DNA of 14,004 nt, from the NCBI GenBank assembly GCA_002373815.1, contig DFKH01000050.1:1-14004 (forward strand), written 5' to 3'. A program made the position numbers and the translations under genes. Shown here piece by piece: positions 6,854-13,838 of the stretch (position 1 is its first letter; every line of letters starts with the position of its first letter). Origin of the DNA: Alphaproteobacteria bacterium UBA3650 (GTDB taxonomy: Bacteria; Pseudomonadota; Alphaproteobacteria; CAAHEQ01; UBA3637). The notes under the pieces are model-generated. The model did no database searches, was not told the DNA's origin, and saw only the letters and a program-made list of their open reading frames with translations.

Positions 6854-7465
6854 ATGAGTCTTCTTGTCAAAACATTTGTTAAGCCTCCTCTTAAAAATAA
6901 CAACTATGTTGTGGTTGATTTAGATACTAAAAATGCTATTTTGATTGATTGTTCTTCACCAGATGATGAGATTATGAACTGGGTTCAGACTCAAGGTTTT
7001 TACTTGAAGTATATTTTATTGACACACGGCCATTTTGATCATGTTTTGGGTGTGGATTATTATCAGAAACATTATCATATAGATGCTTATTTATATGAAA
7101 AAGATGTCCCTTTGCTTGACAGAATCAATGAATATACAAGTATGTTAGGCTTTAAAAAAGTTGACATTCCGAAAGTAAAGGCTTTTTCTTTTGGGGAGGT
7201 CTTTACATTGGGAGAACATTTGATTAAAATTATTTTAACGCCTGGACATACTCAAGGTGGGGTTTGTTATTTGATTGATGGTCATTTGTTTTCGGGAGAT
7301 ACACTATTCCATGGAACCTGTGGTCGTACGGATTTGTTGGAAAGTGATGAAGAGAAAATGCAACAGAGTTTGCAAACATTGTTTGAGAAATTACCAGATG
7401 AAACACCTGTTTATCCAGGACATGGGGCTTCGACCACAATTGGAAAAGAACGTTGGTTGTATTAG
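6854..7465 (+). CDS. Metallo-beta-lactamase-fold hydrolase, glyoxalase II-like
   Basis: A 203-residue cytoplasmic hydrolase with the full dinuclear metal site of the glyoxalase II group: H58-x-H60-x-D62-H63 in T-H-G-H-F-D-H, H132 in P-G-H-T-Q-G-G, D149 in F-S-G-D-T-L-F, and H190 in Y-P-G-H-G. The G-x-C-G-R-T-D segment after D149 is usual for small YcbL/YqgX-like members. Likely reactions are thioester hydrolysis (hydroxyacyl-glutathione or analogous low-molecular-weight thiol adducts); persulfide dioxygenase is a more distant alternative. It begins one base after the upstream stop codon, so it is part of the operon from 5890. Its last 4 bases overlap the convergent lipoprotein gene. Confidence 0.9.
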   Translation: MSLLVKTFVKPPLKNNNYVVVDLDTKNAILIDCSSPDDEIMNWVQTQGFYLKYILLTHGHFDHVLGVDYYQKHYHIDAYLYEKDVPLLDRINEYTSMLGFKKVDIPKVKAFSFGEVFTLGEHLIKIILTPGHTQGGVCYLIDGHLFSGDTLFHGTCGRTDLLESDEEKMQQSLQTLFEKLPDETPVYPGHGASTTIGKERWLY

Positions 7466-7749
7466 TGTGAGCGGCAATCGTTTCCTTCTGTTTTCCAGCT
7501 GTCAACGATGTTATTTTTTATGACAAAGGTCGTTTTGCATTCAAATTTTCCGCCATAGAGTGTTCTTGATTTTTTATATTCTAATAATTCTAACTTTTTA
7601 TCAGCTTTATATTTGTCTGTGGGGACGCCCCATTCTAAAACAAGGTCAGCTTTTGATCGTCCCTTCCATGTGTCTAGTTGGACGTGATATTTGTTTTCGG
7701 TTGCACATCCAAGTAAAATGCATGATAAAAGAAAAATTATTTTTTTCAT
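7462..7749 (-). CDS. Small putative lipoprotein, 95 residues
   Basis: Begins with a basic, hydrophobic signal sequence ending in the lipobox L-L-G-C (C15), so the mature protein should be lipid-anchored. The remaining 80 residues contain W-K-G-R-S-K-A-D-L-V-L-E-W-G-V-P-T at about 28-44. This Trp-Gly...Trp-Gly-Pro pattern is seen in many small proteobacterial envelope lipoproteins distantly like the SmpA/OmlA fold. Two further Cys residues near the end could form a disulfide. An AGGA lies 7 bases before the ATG. The gene starts 9 bases after the hydrolase stop codon on the same strand and is probably co-transcribed with it. Function unknown. Confidence 0.8.
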   Translation of the reverse strand: MKKIIFLLSCILLGCATENKYHVQLDTWKGRSKADLVLEWGVPTDKYKADKKLELLEYKKSRTLYGGKFECKTTFVIKNNIVDSWKTEGNDCRSH

Positions 7750-7758
7750 TTTTTTATC

Positions 7759-8781
7759 CTATTTCAAGTTTGCTTTAAAGAATTGTTCGATTTTGTCAAA
7801 TGGGATGACGTCCATTTTATAATATAAATCGGTATGGTTTGCTCCAGGAATAATCATCAATTCTTTATTGTTGCCTGTTAATTTTTTAAAGGCATCTTCC
7901 GAAAAATAACGACTATGTGCTTTTTCGCCATGAATCATTAAAACAGGATTTTTAATGGTATCACTGTAAGCTAAAATGGGTTGTGTAATTAAAGATAAGG
8001 TGGAAGTCATATTCCATCCACGTTGTGACCCCACAGAACGTTTATGATATCCTAGTGGTGTTTTGTAATAGTTCACATAATCTTTAACAAATTGGGGGGT
8101 ATCGTCTGCTAAAGTGCTTGGATCCGGCAATGGGGCAGATTTAGCAACTGTGCCAGATTTGGCGTCTTTTGTGCGTTGATTATTTAAATCTTCACGCAAC
8201 TTATATAATTCATCTGAGGACATTGAATCATTATATCCTTTTGCGGCAACCCGAGTCATGTCGTACATGGTGCTGGTGACTGTGGCTTTGATTCTGGTAT
8301 CCATAGCGGCTGCATTTAAGGCAAAGCCACCAAATCCGCAAACACCCAAAATGCCAATTTTATTTTCATCCACATTATCTAATGTTGTTAAATAATCCAC
8401 AGCAGCAGAAAAATCTTCTGTGTTGATATCAGGGGAGGCTACATCCCGTACATTTCCACCACTTTCGCCAGTAAATGAGGGATCAAAGGCCAATGTGATA
8501 AAACCACGACTTGCTAATTCTTGGGCATAGCGACCAGAAACTTGTTCCTTGACGGCACCAAAAGGTCCAGACAGGGCAATAGCGGGCAATTTTCCCGTAG
8601 TATTTTTAGGGGCGTATAGGTCGCCACGCAATTTGATGCCATAGCGATTTTTGAACCATACTTTGTGTGACTCTACATTATCATTTTTGGGAAAAGTTTT
8701 GTCCCAGTAATGATCTGTTTTATAGTGTAAAGCATAGCCACTCACAGCCAAAACAATCAATAGCAATCCTAATAAACGCAT
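7759..8781 (-). CDS. Alpha/beta hydrolase with Cys in the nucleophile elbow
   Basis: A 340-residue alpha/beta hydrolase with an N-terminal hydrophobic segment (2-17), either a signal peptide or a single membrane anchor. The strand-turn P-A-I-A-L-S-G-P-F-G at 66-75 forms the oxyanion region. The nucleophile elbow is G146-V-C148-G-F-G, with Cys where Ser is usual, followed by A-L-N-A-A-A-M-D-T-R-I-K-A. The catalytic His is likely H316 in P-G-A-N-H-T-D-L-Y, and the acid may be E286 or D296. Dienelactone hydrolases and some YcjY-like proteins also use Cys. A long insertion at about 180-250 probably forms a lid. AGGAG precedes the ATG, with a near-consensus promoter upstream. The lipoprotein gene follows. 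Substrate unknown; a cell-envelope location is inferred. Confidence 0.85.
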   Translation of the reverse strand: MRLLGLLLIVLAVSGYALHYKTDHYWDKTFPKNDNVESHKVWFKNRYGIKLRGDLYAPKNTTGKLPAIALSGPFGAVKEQVSGRYAQELASRGFITLAFDPSFTGESGGNVRDVASPDINTEDFSAAVDYLTTLDNVDENKIGILGVCGFGGFALNAAAMDTRIKATVTSTMYDMTRVAAKGYNDSMSSDELYKLREDLNNQRTKDAKSGTVAKSAPLPDPSTLADDTPQFVKDYVNYYKTPLGYHKRSVGSQRGWNMTSTLSLITQPILAYSDTIKNPVLMIHGEKAHSRYFSEDAFKKLTGNNKELMIIPGANHTDLYYKMDVIPFDKIEQFFKANLK

Positions 8782-8807
8782 CGTGAAACTCCTCTCTTTT
8801 TTTGCTT

Positions 8808-8836
8808 ATTTTATTTGGCAAAGTGTTTATTGTCAA
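8808..8836 (-). promoter_or_regulatory. near-consensus promoter of the hydrolase-lipoprotein operon
   Basis: Minus-strand -35 TTGACA (8831-8836), 17-base spacer and -10 TAAAAT (8808-8813). The leader of about 20 bases contains AGGAG. Its -35 is only 9 bases from the -35 of the divergent U32 promoter. Confidence 0.65.
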
Positions 8837-8845
8837 GTACAAAGT

Positions 8846-8874
8846 TTGACTTTTGGGGTGTTTTATGGTATAAT
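8846..8874 (+). promoter_or_regulatory. U32 gene promoter, predicted to give a leaderless transcript
   Basis: A TTGACT -35 (8846-8851), 17-base spacer, extended TGG and perfect -10 TATAAT (8869-8874). Six bases then separate it from the ATG at 8881, which would be at +1. No Shine-Dalgarno is present. Confidence 0.75.
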
Positions 8875-8880
8875 CTCGTT

Positions 8881-11136
8881 ATGCAAAAAACAGAACTTTT
8901 AGCTCCTGCAGGCGATTTAGAAGCCGGATATGCTGCCCTTTATTTTGGGGCAGATGCTGTTTATTTGGGACTTAAAAGTTTTTCAGCTAGGGCAGGGGCA
9001 ACGAATTTTACCCCACAAGAATTAAACGAATTTACGGCCTATGCACACCATTTAAATCGCAAAGTTTATGTGACGGTGAATACTGTTATTCAAGAGCATG
9101 AGTTGGATGCTTTGTTGCAAACATTGGATGTTTGTTCGGCTGCAAAAGTGGATGCTATTATTTTACAGGATATGGGCGTGGCTCGGGTGATTAAAGAAAG
9201 CTATCCAGAATTGATTTTGCATGCTAGTACTCAAATGGCTGTACATAATAAAGAGGGAGCGTTGGCGCTCAAGAAATTGGGATTTTCACGTGTTGTTTTG
9301 GCGCGTGAATTGACACAAAAGGAAATTGAAGAAATTTCTGCTATTCCAGACCTTGAAACAGAAGCGTTTATTCATGGGGCATTGTGTTATGCTTATAGTG
9401 GTCTTTGTTTGTTTTCATCAATGGTTAGTGGGCGTAGTGCCAATCGTGGCAAGTGCCAATATCCATGTCGGGCCTTGTTCCAAAAGGGAGATAAAGAAAC
9501 GCATTATTTTTCCATGAAGGATATGGCACTGGGAGAAGCTGTTTTAAAAATGCCTGTCACTTCGCTTAAAATTGAGGGGCGTAAGAAAAAAGCCCTGTAT
9601 GTGGCTGCTGTTGTTGATTATTATCGTCAGATTTTGGATACTGGGCATGCCGATCCCAAACTGGCTGAAAATATTAAACAAATTTTTTCACGTGCTTGGA
9701 CCACTTTTCATTTTAATGGCAAAAATATGGATGTCATAGACCCTGATTTTGTCGGACATCGTGGGCTTGTGATTGGTAAAGTGGAGGCTGTATTGGGACG
9801 TCAGTTATGTTTCACACCAACTCATCCTGTGGCACGATATGATGGACTTCAAATAGATTTACCTAATGATGAGAGGCCGTTTGGGTTTTCTGTGCAAGAA
9901 ATGAGCGTGAATCATAAATCTGTATTTGAGGTGAAGGCTGGACAGCATGCACAGATCTTATTACCGCCTCATAGTCCATTTATGCCAAAGGGGGCCCCTG
10001 TTTATTTGGCGTCATCTTCGCGTGTAAAGGGTGCTTATGATTTTGAAAAGCCCAAGCCAGGTCAATATAAAACTCGTCCTCAAGTGGATATAAAAGTGAT
10101 TTTGGGAAAAGATAAAGTGGTTGCAAGTGCAGGTGATGTTTCCAAGACTTTAACGGGTGATTTTGCGACCGCTGAGAATATGTCCAAAATGATTGATTCC
10201 ACAATTAAAACTTTCCAAAAAGATAATGATTATGCTTTTTCTGCTAATGTGAAAGTGGAAAATAAAGCCGATATTTTTGTGCCAATTTCATCATTGAATA
10301 ATTTGCGCAGGGATTTGTATAATGATATTATTGTTGAGCCTAAACATGGTGTTTTACCCACCACAACAATGCATAAAATATCTGTGCCTAAATGGGTTTT
10401 AAAAACAGATGATTTGAAAAAGATTGAAAAACTGGATTTTAATGATTTTTCAGAAATTATTATTGAAGTTTTACCTGAATTTGATTTAAGTAATTTGAGA
10501 AAATTTCCCAAAAATAAACTTCGTTTGGCGTTGCCAACTGTAGTGCGTGAGCCACGGCAATATGCTAAACTGATACAAAAAGCGCTGGCGGGTGGTTATC
10601 ATAAATGGGAAATTGGCAACTGGTGGGGGCTGGAAATGCTACCAAAGAAAGGTATAGATTTATCATTTGATACGTCCTTCTATATGCTAAATCGTGAAAG
10701 TACACAATTTGCGAAAGAATTAGGTGCTTCTCGTGTGACTTTGTCAGTGGAGGATACATTAGAAAATATGCAAGCTGTCGCGCAAAAATCAGCCTTGCCA
10801 ACCACTTTTGTTGTGTATCAGGATGTTCCCTTATTTACCAGTGCAAATTGTATTAAAAATGCTTGTAAAACATGCGATAAATCGGTGTGTATTTTGCCTC
10901 TTAAAAATGGAGGGCAGACCTATTTTGCCACAATTCAAAATTGCCAGTTGACACTTTATAGTGAACATGCTTTTTATGTGGGGAATGATCGGGAAAAAGT
11001 TCCTGTTGATTTTTATCGGGTGGATTTTGTGAACCGTCCTTATACCTCTGATAAGGTGCAAGAATTATGGGGAAAAATTAAATCTTGTGATAAAATTTCT
11101 GGCTCAATGAATGGTAATTTGCATCGAAGTATCTAA
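8881..11136 (+). CDS. Peptidase U32 family protein, long form (RlhA-like)
   Basis: A 751-residue member of the U32 family, whose characterised members mostly act in RNA or ubiquinone hydroxylation rather than proteolysis (RlhA on 23S rRNA, TrhP on tRNA, UbiU/UbiV). The N-terminal TIM-barrel begins L-L-A-P-A-G-D-L-E. The U32 signature E161-A-F-I-H-G-A-L-C169 is followed by C176, C192 and C196, plausible 4Fe-4S ligands. L-K-I-E-G-R-K at 229-235 is also conserved. The middle fits the extra domain of RlhA-type proteins. A C-terminal Cys cluster, C657, C662, C665 and C670, could bind a second metal centre. The protein is longer than E. coli RlhA (about 650). The ATG at 8881 is used because the longer TTG reading from 8815 lies upstream of the promoter. 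Confidence 0.88.
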   Translation: MQKTELLAPAGDLEAGYAALYFGADAVYLGLKSFSARAGATNFTPQELNEFTAYAHHLNRKVYVTVNTVIQEHELDALLQTLDVCSAAKVDAIILQDMGVARVIKESYPELILHASTQMAVHNKEGALALKKLGFSRVVLARELTQKEIEEISAIPDLETEAFIHGALCYAYSGLCLFSSMVSGRSANRGKCQYPCRALFQKGDKETHYFSMKDMALGEAVLKMPVTSLKIEGRKKKALYVAAVVDYYRQILDTGHADPKLAENIKQIFSRAWTTFHFNGKNMDVIDPDFVGHRGLVIGKVEAVLGRQLCFTPTHPVARYDGLQIDLPNDERPFGFSVQEMSVNHKSVFEVKAGQHAQILLPPHSPFMPKGAPVYLASSSRVKGAYDFEKPKPGQYKTRPQVDIKVILGKDKVVASAGDVSKTLTGDFATAENMSKMIDSTIKTFQKDNDYAFSANVKVENKADIFVPISSLNNLRRDLYNDIIVEPKHGVLPTTTMHKISVPKWVLKTDDLKKIEKLDFNDFSEIIIEVLPEFDLSNLRKFPKNKLRLALPTVVREPRQYAKLIQKALAGGYHKWEIGNWWGLEMLPKKGIDLSFDTSFYMLNRESTQFAKELGASRVTLSVEDTLENMQAVAQKSALPTTFVVYQDVPLFTSANCIKNACKTCDKSVCILPLKNGGQTYFATIQNCQLTLYSEHAFYVGNDREKVPVDFYRVDFVNRPYTSDKVQELWGKIKSCDKISGSMNGNLHRSI

Positions 11137-11143
11137 ATAATGC

Positions 11144-11172
11144 TTGCAATTTAAAAGGGCATTTTATAAAAT
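11144..11172 (+). promoter_or_regulatory. CYTH gene promoter, predicted to give a leaderless transcript
   Basis: A TTGCAA (11144-11149), 17-base spacer and TAAAAT (11167-11172). GAGTGT follows and then the ATG at 11179, the same 6-base distance as for rarA and the U32 gene. It starts 7 bases after the U32 stop codon. Confidence 0.55.
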
Positions 11173-11178
11173 GAGTGT

Positions 11179-11820
11179 ATGCTTGCACATAAAGAAATAG
11201 AATTAAAATTTCCATTGACAGAAAGTGAATATCACGATCTGTTGGTTCGTTTGTCTGAAAAATATGAATCGGTTCTTTTGCATCAAAATGATTTTGTGAT
11301 AAAGACTAAAACAGGTGAGAATGTGCGTGTACGTCGTGAAGAGGGGCGTGCATTATTGACACATAAAAAGAAGATTTATGCACCAGATGGTACTTTTTTA
11401 TATTGTCAAGAATCGGAAAGTTTGATTGATGAGGACCATTCACACAATATTGCCGATATTATGAAGGGTCTTGGTCTTATGAATATACCGCAAAATGTGT
11501 GCTTGGATGTGGATACTTTTCAAAAATGGTTAGAGAATGCATTGGCATTACAAATGGCTTATTCTGTACATATCCACAAATATCGCACCGAATTTAAAAA
11601 TGGGGATTACACATATGTTGTCGACAAAGTGGAAGGACTTGGATATTTTTTAGAGATAGAACTTCTGGCTTCGCTTGACGATACGACAAAGGAAGTTGAA
11701 TTGCGAGATCAAATGAGTTCTCAATTAAAAGTTTTGGGGCTTTCATATAGAAACAATATTCCGCATGGCTATACTGTTTTAATGCATGAAAAGGACATGA
11801 AATGCACCTTAACGATTTAA
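11179..11820 (+). CDS. CYTH domain protein (triphosphate tunnel enzyme)
   Basis: A 213-residue protein of the CYTH superfamily, which includes class IV adenylate cyclases, thiamine triphosphatases and inorganic triphosphatases. The hallmark E-x-E-x-K is at E6-I-E8-L-K10. Basic tunnel residues follow in N-V-R-V-R-R-E (48-54) and T-H-K-K-K (61-65), then R136. The acidic metal-binding set is D149, E152 and E159/E161 in V-D-K-V-E-G-L-G-Y-F-L-E-I-E. The length and order fit a single-domain CYTH enzyme with no CHAD domain. The start is set by the E-I-E-L-K position and by the promoter, whose -10 ends 6 bases before this ATG. The substrate cannot be told from sequence; triphosphate hydrolysis is the more common activity in bacteria. 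Confidence 0.88.
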   Translation: MLAHKEIELKFPLTESEYHDLLVRLSEKYESVLLHQNDFVIKTKTGENVRVRREEGRALLTHKKKIYAPDGTFLYCQESESLIDEDHSHNIADIMKGLGLMNIPQNVCLDVDTFQKWLENALALQMAYSVHIHKYRTEFKNGDYTYVVDKVEGLGYFLEIELLASLDDTTKEVELRDQMSSQLKVLGLSYRNNIPHGYTVLMHEKDMKCTLTI

Positions 11821-11834
11821 AGCTGTTTTTTTAA

Positions 11835-12002
11835 TTATCTCATTTCGACAATGTTGAGTACATTGATTGGGGGATCGTATTCTATCGTGGCTGCTATTTT
11901 TTTGTAGGACATAGTGCTAGGGCAATCAGTTTGACAGCTTCTTTTGGAGATATGAAAATCTTTGAAAGCAATTTTATCTTGTATCTTGACGAATAACTGG
12001 GG
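11835..12002 (-). other. possible frameshifted tail of the 487-residue gene or small unknown ORF
   Basis: An open frame of 55 codons between a TAG (12003-12005) and a TAA (11835-11837). It overlaps the last codons of the unknown gene at 11974 in another frame. It contains K-D-F-H-I-S-K-R-S-C-Q-T-D-C-P and then an internal ATG at 11912 giving a 25-residue reading (M-S-Y-K-K-I-A-A-T-I-E-Y). There is no ribosome site before that ATG. It may be the continuation of the upstream gene after a frameshift, or chance. This stretch fills most of the only gene-free gap of note (11821-11973), where no hairpin terminator is visible. Confidence 0.25.
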
Positions 12003-13437
12003 CTATTTTGGGCATAGCTTGTGTCATTTGTTTTATTGGGCGATTAATTTCATGCCTTTGATATGCCTGTTGTTTTTGTTCATGAATTTGGCTGAGCTCG
12101 GATACAAAATCTGATACAAGCTCTAAATCTTCAGATACAATAACAGCCTGATTACGGAAATCATTCCCTGCGTGGGCGACAATATTTCCATTATGGATTA
12201 AGTTGTGGAATGCTGTTTCATTCAAAACAGGTTGTTGGGTCATTTCCTCTGGGGCGCCTTTAGCCCATGTAATTCCCTTATTTTTGACATAAAATCCACG
12301 AAAATAGGTTATATCTTGCTCTGTGGTGGATTTATTGGGGTGAACGATTGTTACTTTTTGGGGTTGTATGTATTCTGCAAAATAGGTTTGTAAAATCTTT
12401 TCGATTGATTTGGGGTGCTTTTGATATTTTGTTAAAATACTTTTCAACTCTTCTAGTTCTGGATATTCCCAAATAATGCGTGTGGCATCGTCATAACTTG
12501 TCTTTTTTTTGTTAGCTGATTTAGGTGTGGTTATATCAGTCAGACTGTCGGCAATATCTGTATACAGTTTTTTAGGAGATATCAATGGATATCCACGATG
12601 GTACATGAAATCATGTAATTTTTTAGGTGGTATGGCGTTTAATTGGGTATCAGGATTTTGAAAAGGATCTGGCATGAATTTTTTTGTATGTCGCGGAATG
12701 TCTCGTTCTTCTTGGTGGCGAATTAATTTTTGAGTGCTACGTGTATAGCCAAATTTATGTGCCCAAATAAAAATGCGATGTTTTTCTTGTAAATAATTTA
12801 ATGCAGTAGCCTCGTTGTATGCTGCGTTATGTTCTTGCACATATCTCTTGAAAGAGGGTTGTTTTGTAATATAGGACCAATGATTGTTAATAAAATGATT
12901 GCATAAGGTGTCACGTATTTGGGCCATACTGGTCATCAGGACAAACAAGATATGCTCGCGAGGTGGATTTAATTCATAAATTTTTTGGCAGATCTGGGGT
13001 GTAAAATAGGCATTCAATTCTTGCTCTGAAATTTGGGGATTGCTTGCGGCGGCCCATAGCATATCTTTCAGCGCTTTTTTTATCTGTTTGTTTTTTAATA
13101 TAGCAGGGTCTGAAGGTTGCTGTGTGCCAAACACAACATAAATATTTGCTTTGTCGGAATAAAAATCAGATGGATCGATGTCTGAATAAAACCAGCATGT
13201 GTCACCTGTTTTGATCATGTGTATATTGTCTGGTAACATCCCCAAATAAGCCATCGTGCGTAAATCCTGTATGGTGTCATATCTATCCGGGGACAAGGAT
13301 ACAGCTGATGTTGGGGCATGAATTTGTGTTGTCGTTGTAATTTCATGGGGTAAAGGCAAGCAGACTTCTTTTAAGTCATTTAAAGCGTCTGCTATGGTTT
13401 TGATGTCTGCGTCTGAAAAATTTGCTTTTTGTTCCAT
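11974..13437 (-). CDS. Uncharacterised protein, about 487 residues
   Basis: I do not recognise the family. No signal peptide or membrane helix is evident, so it is probably cytoplasmic. It is rich in Gln, His, Tyr, Lys and Pro. Notable segments are W-F-Y-S-D-I-D-P-S-D-F-Y-S-D at about 82-95, an N-Y-L-Q-E-K-H-R-I-F-I-W-A-H-K-F-G-Y region mid-protein, a Lys/Thr/Ser-rich linker near T-T-P-K-S-A-N-K-K-K, and a Gln-rich helical C-terminus. The ATG at 13437 follows AAAAGGA with 6 bases between; an ATG at 13440 is equally in frame. A TTG at 13524 would add 29 residues but lies upstream of the promoter (13462-13490). The gene is monocistronic as far as can be seen and convergent with the CYTH gene. 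A different frame remains open past its stop codon. Confidence 0.75.
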   Translation of the reverse strand: MEQKANFSDADIKTIADALNDLKEVCLPLPHEITTTTQIHAPTSAVSLSPDRYDTIQDLRTMAYLGMLPDNIHMIKTGDTCWFYSDIDPSDFYSDKANIYVVFGTQQPSDPAILKNKQIKKALKDMLWAAASNPQISEQELNAYFTPQICQKIYELNPPREHILFVLMTSMAQIRDTLCNHFINNHWSYITKQPSFKRYVQEHNAAYNEATALNYLQEKHRIFIWAHKFGYTRSTQKLIRHQEERDIPRHTKKFMPDPFQNPDTQLNAIPPKKLHDFMYHRGYPLISPKKLYTDIADSLTDITTPKSANKKKTSYDDATRIIWEYPELEELKSILTKYQKHPKSIEKILQTYFAEYIQPQKVTIVHPNKSTTEQDITYFRGFYVKNKGITWAKGAPEEMTQQPVLNETAFHNLIHNGNIVAHAGNDFRNQAVIVSEDLELVSDFVSELSQIHEQKQQAYQRHEINRPIKQMTQAMPKIAPVIRQDTR

Positions 13438-13461
13438 CATGTATCCTTTTAACTGGGTAGC

Positions 13462-13490
13462 ATTATACCACAGAGTTCTTAAAAAGTCAA
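13462..13490 (-). promoter_or_regulatory. strong promoter of the 487-residue unknown gene
   Basis: Minus-strand -35 TTGACT (13485-13490), 17-base spacer, extended TGG and a perfect -10 TATAAT (13462-13467). The leader of roughly 15 bases carries AAAAGGA. With TTGACTTTT at one end and TGGTATAAT at the other, it closely resembles the U32 promoter. Confidence 0.75.
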
Positions 13491-13520
13491 TTTTGGCGCG
13501 TTTATCCCTTTGTTTTTGTT

Positions 13521-13838
13521 TCAAGCAAAATAAAAGCTTTTGAAAATAAAGGCTATTGAATTGGTGGGCTGGATAAGATGTTGACCGAATTTAGCATAGT
13601 CGGACTTGCGAATTTGGCACGAGTAGTGTTGGGTGTAGGGGACTTTCATCTGCCGAAGCATATCAGCCGCCCGGTAATCCAGTGCCTCATGTGCTATTTC
13701 GTTATAATCTTCCGTAGCGGCAGAGGCAATTTCAAATTGGTCAGCCACACCTTTTTCGGTGACCATTTGTTTCATCATAAACTCTGCCATTGGAGAGCGA
13801 CAAATATTTCCAAGACAGACGAATAAGATTTTAATCAT
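13521..13838 (-). CDS. Low-molecular-weight protein tyrosine phosphatase, C-terminally truncated
   Basis: The N-terminus shows the complete P-loop C8-L-G-N-I-C-R14-S15-P of low-molecular-weight tyrosine phosphatases/arsenate reductase-fold enzymes, followed by M-A-E and later D-Y-R-A-A-D-M at about 54-60. Family resemblance runs to about S-D-Y-A-K-F (residues 79-84). The final 21 residues (G-Q-H-L-I-Q-P-T-N onward) do not resemble the family. At 105 residues it lacks about 45-50, including the usual D-P-[WY] loop with the general-acid aspartate. No other frame downstream restores that loop before the promoter at 13490, so this looks like a deletion rather than a simple frameshift. Probably inactive or a pseudogene. 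It overlaps the YjbR-like gene by 8 bases, so it is co-transcribed with it. Confidence 0.75.
   Translation of the reverse strand: MIKILFVCLGNICRSPMAEFMMKQMVTEKGVADQFEIASAATEDYNEIAHEALDYRAADMLRQMKVPYTQHYSCQIRKSDYAKFGQHLIQPTNSIAFIFKSFYFA

Noticed and set aside
8815..8880. N-terminal extension of the U32 protein from a TTG at 8815
   Set aside because: It spans the promoter at 8846-8874, and U32 homologues begin close to the L-L-A-P-A-G-D motif, which is at residue 6 from the ATG at 8881.
10230..11061. Antisense open frames within the U32 gene
   Set aside because: Shadows of a clearly coding sense strand; no ribosome sites or recognisable motifs.
11821..11850. T-rich stretch after the CYTH gene as an intrinsic terminator
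   Set aside because: The T run is present but there is no stable GC-containing stem in front of it.
13441..13524. TTG start at 13524 for the 487-residue gene, overlapping the phosphatase stop codon
   Set aside because: The promoter at 13462-13490 and the ribosome site before 13437 lie inside this extension.
13532..13541. AAAAGCTTTT palindrome after the phosphatase gene as a terminator
   Set aside because: A 10-base A/T palindrome with a single GC step, no loop and no clear following T tract on the coding strand.
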